Shown here: one piece after another, positions 7,669 through 16,543 of the stretch
Layout of the letters: the number at the start of each line of letters is the position of its first letter
How positions within the stretch are numbered: the first letter of the stretch is position 1
Source of the DNA: Saccharopolyspora elongata
Lineage (GTDB): Bacteria; Actinomycetota; Actinomycetes; Mycobacteriales; Pseudonocardiaceae
DNA: 40,078 nt
NCBI RefSeq assembly: GCF_004348985.1
Contig: NZ_SMKW01000082.1
Span: forward strand, 1-40,078
Direction of reading: 5' to 3'
Notes under the pieces: model-generated
Seen by the model: the letters and a program-made list of their open reading frames with translations, nothing else
Database searches by the model: none
What the model was told of the DNA's origin: nothing
Program-made: the position numbers and the translations under genes

Positions 7669-8541
7669 TCAGCCGAAAACGGCGGTGTAATAGGTGAGGT
7701 ACGCGGCGAGGTTCGATGTGAGATCGCGGTGGTCCGTGAGCGGATTGACCTCGGTCACTGCGAAGGCATCGACGTGGGGTGCGAGTGCTCGTACTGCGTC
7801 GATGGCCTGCCTGGACGTCAGGCCGCCAGGCTCATGGGCTCCGGCCCCGGGGGCATGGGCCGGGTCGATCGCATCGATGTCGAAGCTCAACACGATGTGA
7901 TCGGCGCCCCGGACGTGATCAAGAACCCGCTCAACCGCGGGTTCGACGCCGATCCGGTGGAACTCACCGGCGGTGATCTGCGCCGGGCCGAGTTCGTGCA
8001 CGGCCGCACGGGAACTGGGGTAGTTGAAGTGCCGCAGTCCGACCTGGATCGCGTGTTCCCGATCGACGCGCTCGAGCTCAAGCCCACGTCGCATGCCGCT
8101 CGAGTGGCTCCACGACCCCTGCCGCTCGTTGTGGTCCATGATGTCGAGATGGGCGTCGAAGTGGATGACCCCCAGGCGTCCTGACGTCGCCCTGTGCACA
8201 CCATCGATGAGGGCGTAGAGGACGCTGTCGTCCCCGCCGAGGACAAGCGGCACCGTACCGGCGCGGACGGAGTTGGCGATCTGGTCCGCTGAACGATCGA
8301 GTGTGGTCTGGACATCATGCGGCACGACGGAGACATCGCCAGCGTCCTCGATGTTCGGCGCCGGGTGAAGCTCTCCGGTGTCGAGCGAGTAGACCTCGCC
8401 ATCCTCCGCCCGCATCGTCATCCAGGCGAGTTGCTCACGAATCTGCGCAGGGGCATACCGCGATCCCGGCCATCCGAGCGTTGCTGCCCCATCGAACGGA
8501 ATGCCGATGAGCTCGTACCGCCGTCGTTCTCGCGCTGCCAT
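7669..8541 (-). CDS. Arginase/agmatinase (ureohydrolase) family enzyme
   Basis: A 290-residue binuclear-manganese hydrolase of the arginase/agmatinase/formiminoglutamase superfamily. Metal motifs: GGDDS at 102-106, DAHLD at 129-133, and SFDIDAIDP at 219-227, with a following PG. The first motif normally reads GGDHS or GGGHE; here the histidine that binds the first manganese is Asp105. All other ligands (Asp129, His131, Asp133, Asp221, Asp223) are present. The ATG at 8541 has GAGGG upstream; the frame extends to 8607 but that extension crosses an inverted repeat. Context (MHS transporter downstream, PucR divergent) fits catabolism of a guanidino compound or related amide; the substrate is not predicted. 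Confidence 0.85.
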   Translation of the reverse strand: MAARERRRYELIGIPFDGAATLGWPGSRYAPAQIREQLAWMTMRAEDGEVYSLDTGELHPAPNIEDAGDVSVVPHDVQTTLDRSADQIANSVRAGTVPLVLGGDDSVLYALIDGVHRATSGRLGVIHFDAHLDIMDHNERQGSWSHSSGMRRGLELERVDREHAIQVGLRHFNYPSSRAAVHELGPAQITAGEFHRIGVEPAVERVLDHVRGADHIVLSFDIDAIDPAHAPGAGAHEPGGLTSRQAIDAVRALAPHVDAFAVTEVNPLTDHRDLTSNLAAYLTYYTAVFG

Positions 8542-8564
8542 GCGCCCGCCCTCGCTTCGAATCA

Positions 8565-8585
8565 CACCGAACTCTCTGTTCGGTG
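8565..8585. promoter_or_regulatory. Perfect inverted repeat in the ureohydrolase/pucR divergent region
   Basis: CACCGAAC-TCTCT-GTTCGGTG has 8-bp perfect arms and a 5-base centre. It lies 24 bases upstream of the ureohydrolase ATG and 100 bases before the PucR start, the expected place for an operator. Binding by the PucR protein is inferred. Confidence 0.55.
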
Positions 8586-8684
8586 CCCAACATCTTGCGG
8601 AGCGCACGCAGGTGTGTCATACACTACTTCGGCGATATCGGCGAGTGCGGATCGACAGATCAGTGATCGAAATCGGGAGTCGGG

Positions 8685-10217
8685 TTGAACGTCACCGTCG
8701 GCGATCTGCTCGGCGTGGCCGAGCTCAAACTGCGCTGCATCGCAGGCGCTGCCGGCCTGTCGAACGTTGTGCGCTGGGTCCACGTCTCGGAGGTCGAGGA
8801 CCCCACCCCTTGGCTTTCTGGCGGCGAATTCCTGCTCACGACGTTGTTCGTTCGTCGGCCAGATGCCGACCCCGAGCGCGTCTTCGACGCATTCGCGAGG
8901 ACCGGTGTCGCCGGTATCGGATGCGGGGTCAGTGATCAGCATCCACATGTCCCCGATCGATGGGCGGAGCTCGCTGAAGCTCGAGGTATCCCACTTCTCG
9001 TAGTGCCCCTGAAAACGCCCTACATCGCCATCTCGGAGTACGTCGCAAGCGCCCGGATCGAAGCCGAACATCGACGCCTGCGCACGCTCATGGTCGCTGA
9101 GACGGCACTCGCTGATCTCAGCCTCACCATGGACACCTGCGAGCCACTCGTCCATGAGCTCGCCCGCCGGTTGCGCTGCGGCGCGGCGGTCGTCGATCGG
9201 TCACATACCACCCTCGCCGCCTCCGGACCCGGAGCAGCAAATTTCGCCAACGAGTTCGCCGAAACGTTCCTCCGTTTCCAATCCGGCTCGGCCCCTGCCT
9301 CCGGCAGCATCCGCGAGTCGGACAGAGACGTGGTCGTCAACCGCGGGCCAGGCGTCAACGCTCCAACACTCCTCGTCGTACGGGAAACCCGTTTCGACGA
9401 CCAGGAACGGCTGCTCCTGGCCAGCACAGCTTCACTCCTCGCCCTCCAGCTGTCGAGAAACCACGTCCTCCGCGAGCCCGAAAGACGCCTGCGCACTGCT
9501 TCGTTGCAGGCGATTGTCGATCCAAGCACCTCGGAAGAGACGCGCCGCCTCCTGCTTGCCGCGCTCGGGATCGAGCAGTCGGACAACCTTCGCGTTGTTC
9601 TGGCCAAGGTCGACGCGCAACCCAGCCCGGCCGACGTCGAGACGTTCGAGCACTGTTCTCACGACGCCGGGTGGTCGGCCACGGCCTGGTCGACAAACGA
9701 CACCATCGGCGCGCTCTTAGTACGACGTCCTGAGACAGACTCGACTACGCAGGACGAACCAGCGGCGCTCTCCGCTGCACTTCACGCCTGGCTTGAATCG
9801 TCCGAATACACGGCTGCAACCACTCGCATCGGCATCTCCCGCACCGCCCGTTCGGTTCAGGTCCTAGCCCTACACGACGAGGCGGCTGGCCTGGTCACGC
9901 TCGCCACGCGACTACGCCGGACCGTCATCGCTGCCGGCGACCTCCCGCTCGAAAGCGTCGTTCCTGCAGCACTTCCGCCCGAGACGATGAGGTACCTTCG
10001 CGCTGCGACATGGGATCGGTTGACCGACGTCGCCCTCAAACACGCGCTCGAGGCCTACCTCGATGCCAACGGCGTCGTGGACATCGCAGCACGCGCACTC
10101 GCCGTACACCGCCAAACCCTTCGACGACGAGTGCACAGCGTGGGTGAACTACTTGGGCTCGATCTCGACTCAGCAAACGTACGCGCGCTCCTGATGGTCG
10201 CAAGAACCCTTGACTAG
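8685..10217 (+). CDS. PucR-family transcriptional regulator
   Basis: A 510-residue regulator. The N-terminal PucR domain (residues 1-120) shows VSEVEDPTPWLSGGEFLLTTL; a middle GAF-like/GGDEF-like region follows; the C-terminal helix-turn-helix reads VVDIAARALAVHRQTLRRRVHSVGELLGLDL, typical of the PucR C-terminal domain. Family members activate purine, amine and other nitrogen catabolic genes. The start is TTG at 8685 with GGGAG seven bases upstream, and the protein begins MNVTVGDLL, the normal PucR start. It is divergent from the ureohydrolase-MHS pair, its probable target. Confidence 0.9.
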   Translation: MNVTVGDLLGVAELKLRCIAGAAGLSNVVRWVHVSEVEDPTPWLSGGEFLLTTLFVRRPDADPERVFDAFARTGVAGIGCGVSDQHPHVPDRWAELAEARGIPLLVVPLKTPYIAISEYVASARIEAEHRRLRTLMVAETALADLSLTMDTCEPLVHELARRLRCGAAVVDRSHTTLAASGPGAANFANEFAETFLRFQSGSAPASGSIRESDRDVVVNRGPGVNAPTLLVVRETRFDDQERLLLASTASLLALQLSRNHVLREPERRLRTASLQAIVDPSTSEETRRLLLAALGIEQSDNLRVVLAKVDAQPSPADVETFEHCSHDAGWSATAWSTNDTIGALLVRRPETDSTTQDEPAALSAALHAWLESSEYTAATTRIGISRTARSVQVLALHDEAAGLVTLATRLRRTVIAAGDLPLESVVPAALPPETMRYLRAATWDRLTDVALKHALEAYLDANGVVDIAARALAVHRQTLRRRVHSVGELLGLDLDSANVRALLMVARTLD

Positions 10218-10399
10218 TTGTGATAGCTGACCGTGTCAGATGCTGGCGTCGCACTGAGGCGCCTCACTCGTCGATGGCGTTCACCACGCGGCGCATGCGA
10301 GCTCGGACGGAATCCTGCTCAGCGCCGACTGAGCCGGACTGCGACAACAGTGGCACCGAGCTGGGTCACGACTCGACGCCGCTATCTCTGCCGTCCCGG

Positions 10400-10735
10400 T
10401 GGCTCTGATCCAGCACCCGACTCGCGAATCTCACCGAGCAGTTGTGTGACCGGCACGCCTGGGTCCTCGGCTCGGCGGGTGCGGAGGTGGTCGCGGTAGG
10501 GGTCGACCAGGGGGGCCGGTATTTCGGGATGCGCTGATCCGTTCCGGGGTCTCGGCACGGGCATAGCGCTTGACCGTGTTGAGGGCCAGCCCGAGACGGC
10601 GGGAGCAGTCCAGCAGACCCACCCCTGCGTCGAGCAAGGTCGTGGATCTGTTGCCATCGCTGGAGGGTGGTCTCGGCCAGCCGTCCCTGCCGCAGTCCGG
10701 TCGCGCCGGCCCAGCAGTGACTGTGGGAGGCGACT
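10400..10735 (-). pseudogene. ISL3-family transposase fragment (central part)
   Basis: Decayed ISL3 transposase read in three pieces: HSHCWAGATGLRQGRLAETT then LQRWQQIHDL; after a frameshift near 10640, LLDAGVGLLDCSRRLGLALN and TVKRYARAETPERI; after another shift, LVDPYRDHLRTRRAEDPGVP and VTQLLGEIRE. In intact relatives these are consecutive. No start or stop belongs to it. Confidence 0.75.
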
Positions 10736-10741
10736 TCCTTG

Positions 10742-10840
10742 CCGGCTTACGCGCAGGCCGTGCGCGACGCACTGCCCGGCGCGGTGCAGGTAGCCGACCG
10801 GTGGCATCTCTGGCACGGGCTGGCCGAGGCCCACCGAAAG
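10742..10840 (+). pseudogene. ISL3-family transposase fragment (catalytic part), inverted
   Basis: AYAQAVRDALPGAVQVADRW followed by HLWHGLAEAHRK is the conserved DDE-region segment of ISL3 transposases. In an intact protein it immediately precedes the segment that lies on the opposite strand at 10400-10735. The two abut head to head, so an inversion broke the element. Confidence 0.75.
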
Positions 10841-10915
10841 CGCGACAGAGCCCAAAACAACTGGACAGGCCCTCTCTGTGGCGCTGGCAGTTGGTGCGAC
10901 GCACCGTTGTTGCCG

Positions 10916-12265
10916 CTAAGCGGCCTCCAGGATCAACAACGCGTCGTCGACCACCTGGAGCACGTACTCGAGCAGGTCCTCGGTCACCGTGAGGTTCGGA
11001 AGGAAGCGGATCACGTTCCCATCGCTGCCTGCAGTCAGGAGGAGCACGCCTTCAGCAGCGGCCTGCTCCGCGACAACCGACGCGGCGCCAGGCAGCGGAG
11101 TTTGTGTGCCGGGCCGAACGATCTCGAAGGCGATCATCGCGCCGTGCCCGCGCACCTCTCCGATCGACGAGTGACGTTGCTGAAGGCGATGGAGACCGTT
11201 AGTGAGAGTCGATCCGATCCTTTTGCTCTCGGCCAGCAAGTCACGGGATTCGATCTCCTCGAACACGGCGAGTGCCGCGGCCACGGCGACGGGGTTTCCG
11301 CCAAATGTGCCGCCGAGACCGCCGGGCTGGGCTGCATCCATGATCTCAGCGCGGCCAGTCACGCCGGCGAGCGGCAGTCCGCCGGCAATGCCCTTCGCGG
11401 TAAGGATCACGTCAGGCACCAGGTCGAAGAGCTCGCTCGCGAACCAGGTGCCAGTACGGGCGATGCCCGATTGGATCTCGTCGGCTATGAAAACGACGCC
11501 GTTCGCAGTGCACCAGTCCTGCAGCTTGTTCAGATAGCCAGGGGCGGGGACCACAAATCCGCCCTCGCCCTGGATCGGCTCGGCGATGAGTGCAGCGAGG
11601 TCCGAAACCCCGATGCGCTGCTCGAGGTGGGCGATGGTGCGGGCCGCCGCCTGCTCGCCGGTCAGGCCGTCGCGGAACGGGTAGGAGTTGGGGACGCAGT
11701 GCACGTCTCCGGGCAGCGGCCCGAAGCCAGTGCTGTACGGGGCGGCCTTGTGGTTCATCGCCATGGTGAGGCTGGTCCGCCCGTGGAACGCGTGGTCCAG
11801 GGCTGCGACAGCCCGGCGGCCCGTGTACTTCCGGGCGATCTTGACCGCGTTCTCGACGGCTTCGGCGCCTGAGTTGACCAGCACCGTCTTCTTCTGGTGT
11901 GAACCCGGGGTCTTGTCAGCCAACTTGTTGGCCAGCGCAACATATCCCGGATAAGGGGTCACGGTGAACAAGGTGTGGGTGACCTTGCCGAGCTGTTCTG
12001 TCGCGGCGTCCACTACAGCCTGATTGGTGTGACCGATCGTCGTGACCCCGATCCCGGAACCAAGGTCGATGAACCGGTTGCCATCGACATCGACGAGGAA
12101 TGGTCCCGTGGCGTGATCGATGTAGACCGGAAGCACACATGAGACGCCGTCAGCGACGACGTGACTGCGCTCATCGTGCAGACGACGGCTCTCTGGCCCC
12201 GGCACGTCGGTGACCAACAGCTGTTCCCTGCTCACTGATGTGGTCGCGTTGGTGGTGACTGTCAT
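10916..12265 (-). CDS. gabT: 4-aminobutyrate-type class III aminotransferase
   Basis: A 449-residue PLP-dependent omega-aminotransferase close to actinobacterial GabT. Motifs: NSGAEAVENAVKIARKYTGR (phosphate-binding region), FHGRTSLTMAMNHK, ADEIQSGIARTG with Asp262 for the PLP pyridine nitrogen, and ILTAKGIAGGLPL with Schiff-base Lys291. The expected reaction is transfer of the amino group of GABA (or beta-alanine or another omega-amino acid) to 2-oxoglutarate, giving a semialdehyde. The ATG at 12265 is preceded by AGGAGGAG. It is the last gene of the minus-strand cluster running from 15097; a 241-bp gap separates it from the DapA-family gene and may contain its own promoter. A semialdehyde dehydrogenase lies in the next operon. 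Confidence 0.88.
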   Translation of the reverse strand: MTVTTNATTSVSREQLLVTDVPGPESRRLHDERSHVVADGVSCVLPVYIDHATGPFLVDVDGNRFIDLGSGIGVTTIGHTNQAVVDAATEQLGKVTHTLFTVTPYPGYVALANKLADKTPGSHQKKTVLVNSGAEAVENAVKIARKYTGRRAVAALDHAFHGRTSLTMAMNHKAAPYSTGFGPLPGDVHCVPNSYPFRDGLTGEQAAARTIAHLEQRIGVSDLAALIAEPIQGEGGFVVPAPGYLNKLQDWCTANGVVFIADEIQSGIARTGTWFASELFDLVPDVILTAKGIAGGLPLAGVTGRAEIMDAAQPGGLGGTFGGNPVAVAAALAVFEEIESRDLLAESKRIGSTLTNGLHRLQQRHSSIGEVRGHGAMIAFEIVRPGTQTPLPGAASVVAEQAAAEGVLLLTAGSDGNVIRFLPNLTVTEDLLEYVLQVVDDALLILEAA

Positions 12266-12506
12266 CTAGGAGTGCTCCTCCTGAAGTGCGGTGGAAACGG
12301 AGCCGGCCCTACGGACCGGTTCGCCCGATCGATCAATCACTATCTCGGCGTTGGACTCCTTCCCCGCCGATTCAGCCAGCGATCATTTCTGATCTCCGTC
12401 TTCGGTCCTAACCAGACAGTCCAGGACTGGCTCTCAATCAACGAAGTCAGGACGAGCGTGGCGACTGGCGGCCTTCTGCGATTCAGACGTCCGCCCCGCC
12501 GGATGG

Positions 12507-13415
12507 TTAGCTCGCCACCTCGTCGGTGTCGGCGAGAACTCTCCGGACCGCCTCATCGACCTGCGCTCGGTCGGTGCCCGAAAATTCCAGGAGTGGGCGA
12601 GGCAGGTTCGGGGAACCGATGAGTCCCATGTGTTCGGCAATCGCGGCAACGACGCGCAGGCTGCCGTAGCGGCCAAAGAGCTCCCAGATCGGAGTGAGCC
12701 GCTCAGACAAGCGGTGCGCTTCAGCGGTGTCGCCCCGCTGCGCTGTTCGCGTGATCTCGAGGCACAGTTCCGGCCACAGGCCTCCGAGCACGCTGTACCA
12801 GGCCTCACAGCCGGCAAGGAGCCCGCCTGCACCGGCGGCGTCTCCGCTGACGCCGATGGTGACGTTCTTCGGGATCTGCTGTCGTAGTTTCTGAACACGA
12901 GTGCGAGCTTCCTGCGGGTCCGCAGGTGTCGCGGGAATCTTCACGGAGCCGACGTTCGGCAGCGCTGTGATGCGGCCGTGGAGCTCGTCGCTGAAGGTGA
13001 ACCGAGTAGTCCCCGGGTTGTCGTAGACGCACAGCGGCACAGAGAGTTCCGCTGTCACGTCGGCGTAGAGTCCGTACACCTCGTCTTCGGTGAGCGGCTG
13101 GTAGGACACGGGAGCGAGCAGTACCGCACTCGCGCCGGCGTTTTGGGCATCCTCGGCGTGCCGCAGGACGTCCGCGGTTCGCAACGCGCCGATTCCGACG
13201 AGCACGGGAGTACCCTCTGCCGCCTGAACAGCAAGTTCGGTGACTCGTTTGCGTTGGTCGCCTGCGAGATACGCGTAGCTTCCCGTCGAGCCCAGCGCCC
13301 CGATGGAGTCAACACCGGCGCGGTGAAGTCGGGACACGATCTCAAGAAATGCGGGCTCGTCGATGGACTTCTCAGTCATCGGAGTGAGCGGGAACGCGCT
13401 GAGGCCGGTGAACAC
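12507..13415 (-). CDS. DapA-family (dihydrodipicolinate synthase / N-acetylneuraminate lyase) aldolase
   Basis: A 302-residue class I aldolase of the DHDPS/NAL family, which condenses or cleaves pyruvate-containing compounds through a lysine Schiff base. Seen: SIGALGSTGSYAYL (residues 37-50; the usual GTTGE is GSTGS here), the catalytic tyrosine in VYDNPGTT (Tyr131), and the Schiff-base lysine in VGSVKIPA (Lys159). The altered second motif argues against true DapA and for a catabolic lyase of the family. The GTG at 13415 is preferred because AAAGGAG lies nine bases upstream; the open frame continues further without support. It sits between the reductase gene and gabT on the same strand, so it probably acts in the same pathway. 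Confidence 0.82.
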   Translation of the reverse strand: MFTGLSAFPLTPMTEKSIDEPAFLEIVSRLHRAGVDSIGALGSTGSYAYLAGDQRKRVTELAVQAAEGTPVLVGIGALRTADVLRHAEDAQNAGASAVLLAPVSYQPLTEDEVYGLYADVTAELSVPLCVYDNPGTTRFTFSDELHGRITALPNVGSVKIPATPADPQEARTRVQKLRQQIPKNVTIGVSGDAAGAGGLLAGCEAWYSVLGGLWPELCLEITRTAQRGDTAEAHRLSERLTPIWELFGRYGSLRVVAAIAEHMGLIGSPNLPRPLLEFSGTDRAQVDEAVRRVLADTDEVAS

Positions 13416-13477
13416 TGCTGGTCTCCTTTGTGCTGCAGGCCTCGGTCGTGCAGGGCCGTTAACGCCGCGCACGACCG

Positions 13478-14455
13478 TCAAAGGTCGATGGCCATCCGGC
13501 CGCGCGCCCTGGACACGCACGGCGTGAGCATTTCGGTTCTTTCGTCGTCGTCGAGGATGGAGTCGCGATGCAACACGTCGCCCTCGGTGTACTCCAGGAC
13601 GCAGGTGCCGCATTGACCTGCCTCGCACGAGGAATCGACGTGCACACCGCTACGGCGCAGCGCGGAGAGCATGGTCTCCTCGGCACACACCTGGATGGTC
13701 TTGCCCACGCCGTTGACGTACACCTCGAACGGCTCGTCCCCACCCTCTGCCGCCAGGTCCTGGGCAGGCGTGAAGGTCTCGCTCCGCACTCGGGCGGCGG
13801 GCCAACTGCTGGTCGCTGTCGAGATGTCCGACATGAGGCCGGGCGGCCCGCAAAAGTAGAGGGTCGTGGTCGGGCTGCAGGTCTCGATCAGCTCTCCCAC
13901 GTCGAGGCGGGTGCCGACTGAGCTGTCGTGAACGTGTACGGGTGCACCGAAGCCGCGGAGGTCGTCGAGGTAAGGAGCCGATTCCGCCGATCGGACGCAG
14001 TAGTGCACCTCAGCGCTGCTGGCCGAAGCAAGGCCGTTAAGCAGCCCGATGATCGCCGTGATGCCGATTCCGCCGGCAACGAAGACGTGGTGTTCTGCTG
14101 TGTCGTCGAGCGTCATTCCGGCCACGGGCGCCGAAACGGCCACCTCTTCGCCGATGTCCAATGCGTCGTGGAAGGCGATGGAGCCGCCGCGGCCCTCGGC
14201 CTCGCGTTTGATCGCCACGCGGTACTGGTTCGTCTGTTCGGCTCCGCCGAGCAACGAGTACTCGCGTGTCACTCCGTTGGGGTGCCGCACGCTCACATGG
14301 CTGCCCGGAGACGCCTCCGCCAAACGATGCCCGGCCTGCGCTTCGAGAACGAGTTCGCGGACTCCCGCGCCTGGCCAGGCATCGCCACACACGTAGGCCG
14401 GAATCCATATCCCCCGTCCGGCGGTGGTCTGAGTCGATTCGGTTGCAGCTGTCAC
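13478..14455 (-). CDS. Phthalate-dioxygenase-reductase-like (PDR/VanB) oxidoreductase
   Basis: A 325-residue electron-transfer protein: flavin-binding barrel with REYS (64-67), NAD-binding domain with AGGIGITAI (127-135) and a CGPPGLM segment (202-208), and a C-terminal plant-type 2Fe-2S ferredoxin with Cys277, Cys282, Cys285 and Cys313. Such proteins pass electrons from NADH to a Rieske oxygenase such as vanillate demethylase. No oxygenase gene lies in this window. GTG at 14455 has AAGAGGAC upstream and follows the PaiB-like gene by 12 bases, so they are co-transcribed. A paralogue is at 19385. Confidence 0.88.
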   Translation of the reverse strand: MTAATESTQTTAGRGIWIPAYVCGDAWPGAGVRELVLEAQAGHRLAEASPGSHVSVRHPNGVTREYSLLGGAEQTNQYRVAIKREAEGRGGSIAFHDALDIGEEVAVSAPVAGMTLDDTAEHHVFVAGGIGITAIIGLLNGLASASSAEVHYCVRSAESAPYLDDLRGFGAPVHVHDSSVGTRLDVGELIETCSPTTTLYFCGPPGLMSDISTATSSWPAARVRSETFTPAQDLAAEGGDEPFEVYVNGVGKTIQVCAEETMLSALRRSGVHVDSSCEAGQCGTCVLEYTEGDVLHRDSILDDDERTEMLTPCVSRARGRMAIDL

Positions 14456-14467
14456 GATGTCGTCCTC

Positions 14468-15097
14468 TTAGCCGTTGTCCAACCCGATCGCGACCATGTG
14501 GGCAGCGGTCTCCTGCTCGGGGCGAGTCCCCTGCTCCAGGCCGCGGATGACGCCGGTGCGGTCCTCAGCGGTGCGGTTCTGGTTCAACTTGGCCTTGGCG
14601 ACAACTCGCGAGATCGACAGTTCGATGCCCACGATTCCCCTGAGCTGCATCGCGATGAACTTATCGGGGGCGTCAGTGACCTTCCACTCCTTCGGACGTC
14701 CCGCCTCGTGGTGGTCGGTCAGCTTGGTGACGTGATCGAGCAGCCAGTCGCGGTCGTCGTGAGCCTGCAGCTGCCCGTAGACGTTGACGATCTGGTAGTT
14801 CCACGTCGGGACGACCTTCTCGGTCTCCTTCTTGCTCGGGTAGTACTCCGGCGTGACGTAGGCGTCGACGACCGGGATGATCACCACCGACTCCGCCTCG
14901 GCGGTGTACTGCCAGTGGGGGTTGGGCCGCGACATGTGCCCGACCAACGAGTGCCTGTCGGCGTCGTAGAGCAGCGGCATCGAAGTCACCTCCATGCTGC
15001 CGTCCGGAGCCGGGGTGACCAAGTGGCCGAAGCCCCCCTTGCTCAACAGGGCCGCGGTGTCGTCCTCGGACACCTCGAATTGCTTCGGCAAGTACAT
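14468..15097 (-). CDS. PaiB-family FMN-binding protein
   Basis: A 209-residue protein of the PaiB/FMN-binding negative regulator family, split-barrel flavin-binding proteins. Evidence: MYLPKQFEVSEDD start, GHLVTPAPDGSMEVTSMPL, NPHWQY, VPTWNYQIVNVYG and HEAGRPKEWKVTDAPD, all in family order. Some members regulate, others may be flavin oxidoreductases; here the adjacent reductase gene (12 bases downstream) makes a flavin-dependent enzyme possible. The ATG at 15097 has GAGGAG upstream and begins the typical family N-terminus. It is the first gene of the operon and is divergent from the MocR regulator across a region with two palindromic operators. Confidence 0.85.
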   Translation of the reverse strand: MYLPKQFEVSEDDTAALLSKGGFGHLVTPAPDGSMEVTSMPLLYDADRHSLVGHMSRPNPHWQYTAEAESVVIIPVVDAYVTPEYYPSKKETEKVVPTWNYQIVNVYGQLQAHDDRDWLLDHVTKLTDHHEAGRPKEWKVTDAPDKFIAMQLRGIVGIELSISRVVAKAKLNQNRTAEDRTGVIRGLEQGTRPEQETAAHMVAIGLDNG

Positions 15098-15145
15098 GGT
15101 TGCTCCTCGACGGTCGTCGTACTGGCGGACGCAAGACAAACCTCG

Positions 15146-15161
15146 TTTGTCATGTGACAAA
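15146..15161. promoter_or_regulatory. MocR operator 1
   Basis: TTTGTCATGTGACAAA, perfect 7-bp arms around TG. It covers the predicted transcript start of the PaiB-like gene: on the minus strand a -35 GTGACA (15188-15193) and -10 TATGGT (15165-15170) are 17 bases apart. A further half-site GACAAA lies at 15135-15140. Confidence 0.7.
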
Positions 15162-15185
15162 GCCACCATACAAGCCGGGGTCATC

Positions 15186-15201
15186 CTTGTCACGTGCCAT
15201 A
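15186..15201. promoter_or_regulatory. MocR operator 2
   Basis: CTTGTCACGTGCCATA, a degenerate copy of the 16-bp palindrome, starting exactly 40 bp after operator 1 and 26 bp before the MocR GTG. It contains the minus-strand -35 candidate. Confidence 0.6.
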
Positions 15202-15211
15202 GGATGGACAG

Positions 15212-16543
15212 GTGACGAATGAGGCCGTAGATCGCGCGCCGATCACCGGCGCCTCGGCAGGCGAGATCTCCGACAGCGTGCGCAACCTGGTCAGCACAGG
15301 CCGACTGCAGCCCGGAGACTCGGTCCCGCCGATTCGCGACCTCGCCCTCGAGCTCGGTGTCCACCGCAATACCGTGGCCGCCGCCTACCGAATGCTGGTC
15401 GCCGCCGGGGTAGCCGAGACGCGGGGTCGACGCGGCACTGTCATCACGTCCTTGCCCCACCTCGAGGGCGAGACCGCTGTCAACACCGAGCTTGCGGACC
15501 TCTCCAGCGGCAACCCCGACCCCGCCCTGTTGCCCGATGCCGGCGCGGCGCTGTCGCAGATCGACTACCGGATGCAGATGTACGGAAGTCCGGCCGTCGA
15601 TCCGCGGTTGGCCCGGTGGGCCCGCACCTCGCTCACACCTGAACTCGACAGCTCGTTCGAGATCTCAGTGACCCACGGCGCCGTCGACGCGGTCGAGCGA
15701 CTGCTCACCGCACATCTGACACGCGGCGATGTGGTCGCCGTGGAAGATCCGTGCTTTTACGCGAGCGAGGGGACCGTGCGGCTCAACGGGTTCCGCGCAG
15801 CCCCCGTCAGCGTTGACACCGAAGGCCTTGAGCCGGAAGCGTTGCGCGCCGCACTGGAAGCGGGAGCTCGAGCCGCCATCGTCACGCCCCGAGCGCACAA
15901 TCCGACAGGCGTGAGCATCACGCCCCAACGCGCCCGCGAGATCAGGTCGGTGTTGCAACGCTATCCACATGTGCTTGTGATCGAGGACGACCACTTCTCC
16001 GCGATCTCGCGTCACCCTTACAACCGGGTCACCCCAGCCACTGCGCAACGCTGGGCACTTGTGCGATCGGTGGCGAAGTTCCTCGGGCCAGACATGCGTG
16101 TCGCGGTCGTTGCCTCCGACCGAGGAACTGCCGACCGGCTCGGGAGTCGCTTGCGCCCGGGGGCCACGTGGGTGAGCCATCTGCTCCAGCAGCTTGTGGC
16201 GAACCTGCTCGAATCAGATTTCGTGACGCGACAGCTGGACCACGCTCGCCGCACGTATGCCGAGCGCGTGGACGACCTGCGCGAGGAGTTGACCAAGGTA
16301 GGCGTTGACACCCCGTTCCCCACCGACGGATTCAATGTCTGGGTGCCCGTACCGCACGGCTCCTCCGCGGTGGTAGCAGCACTGCGGGACGCCGGCTGGT
16401 CAGTTCGAGACGGTTCGTCATTCCAGACCCCGACGAGTACGACGCCGGACGGCGTTCGCATCACCGCGTCGAGACTCACCCACACCCAGGCCCGCGAGTT
16501 CGCTCAGTGCCTCGCCATGGCGCGCGAGTCAGTCACCCGCTGA
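15212..16543 (+). CDS. MocR-type regulator (GntR helix-turn-helix fused to aminotransferase domain)
   Basis: A 443-residue MocR/GabR-like protein. The winged helix is at residues 15-80 (VRNLVSTGRLQPGDSVPPIR, then DLALELGVHRNTVAAAYRML). The rest is a fold-type I aminotransferase domain with the PLP-phosphate and substrate regions AHNPTG and DDHFSAI, and the Schiff-base lysine in RSVAKFLGPDMRVAVV. Such regulators sense an amino compound through PLP chemistry; GabR does this with GABA. GTG at 15212 has AGGA ten bases upstream. It is divergent from the PaiB-reductase-aldolase-aminotransferase cluster and upstream of an MFS transporter. Matching operators before both groups support control of both. 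Confidence 0.9.
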   Translation: MTNEAVDRAPITGASAGEISDSVRNLVSTGRLQPGDSVPPIRDLALELGVHRNTVAAAYRMLVAAGVAETRGRRGTVITSLPHLEGETAVNTELADLSSGNPDPALLPDAGAALSQIDYRMQMYGSPAVDPRLARWARTSLTPELDSSFEISVTHGAVDAVERLLTAHLTRGDVVAVEDPCFYASEGTVRLNGFRAAPVSVDTEGLEPEALRAALEAGARAAIVTPRAHNPTGVSITPQRAREIRSVLQRYPHVLVIEDDHFSAISRHPYNRVTPATAQRWALVRSVAKFLGPDMRVAVVASDRGTADRLGSRLRPGATWVSHLLQQLVANLLESDFVTRQLDHARRTYAERVDDLREELTKVGVDTPFPTDGFNVWVPVPHGSSAVVAALRDAGWSVRDGSSFQTPTSTTPDGVRITASRLTHTQAREFAQCLAMARESVTR

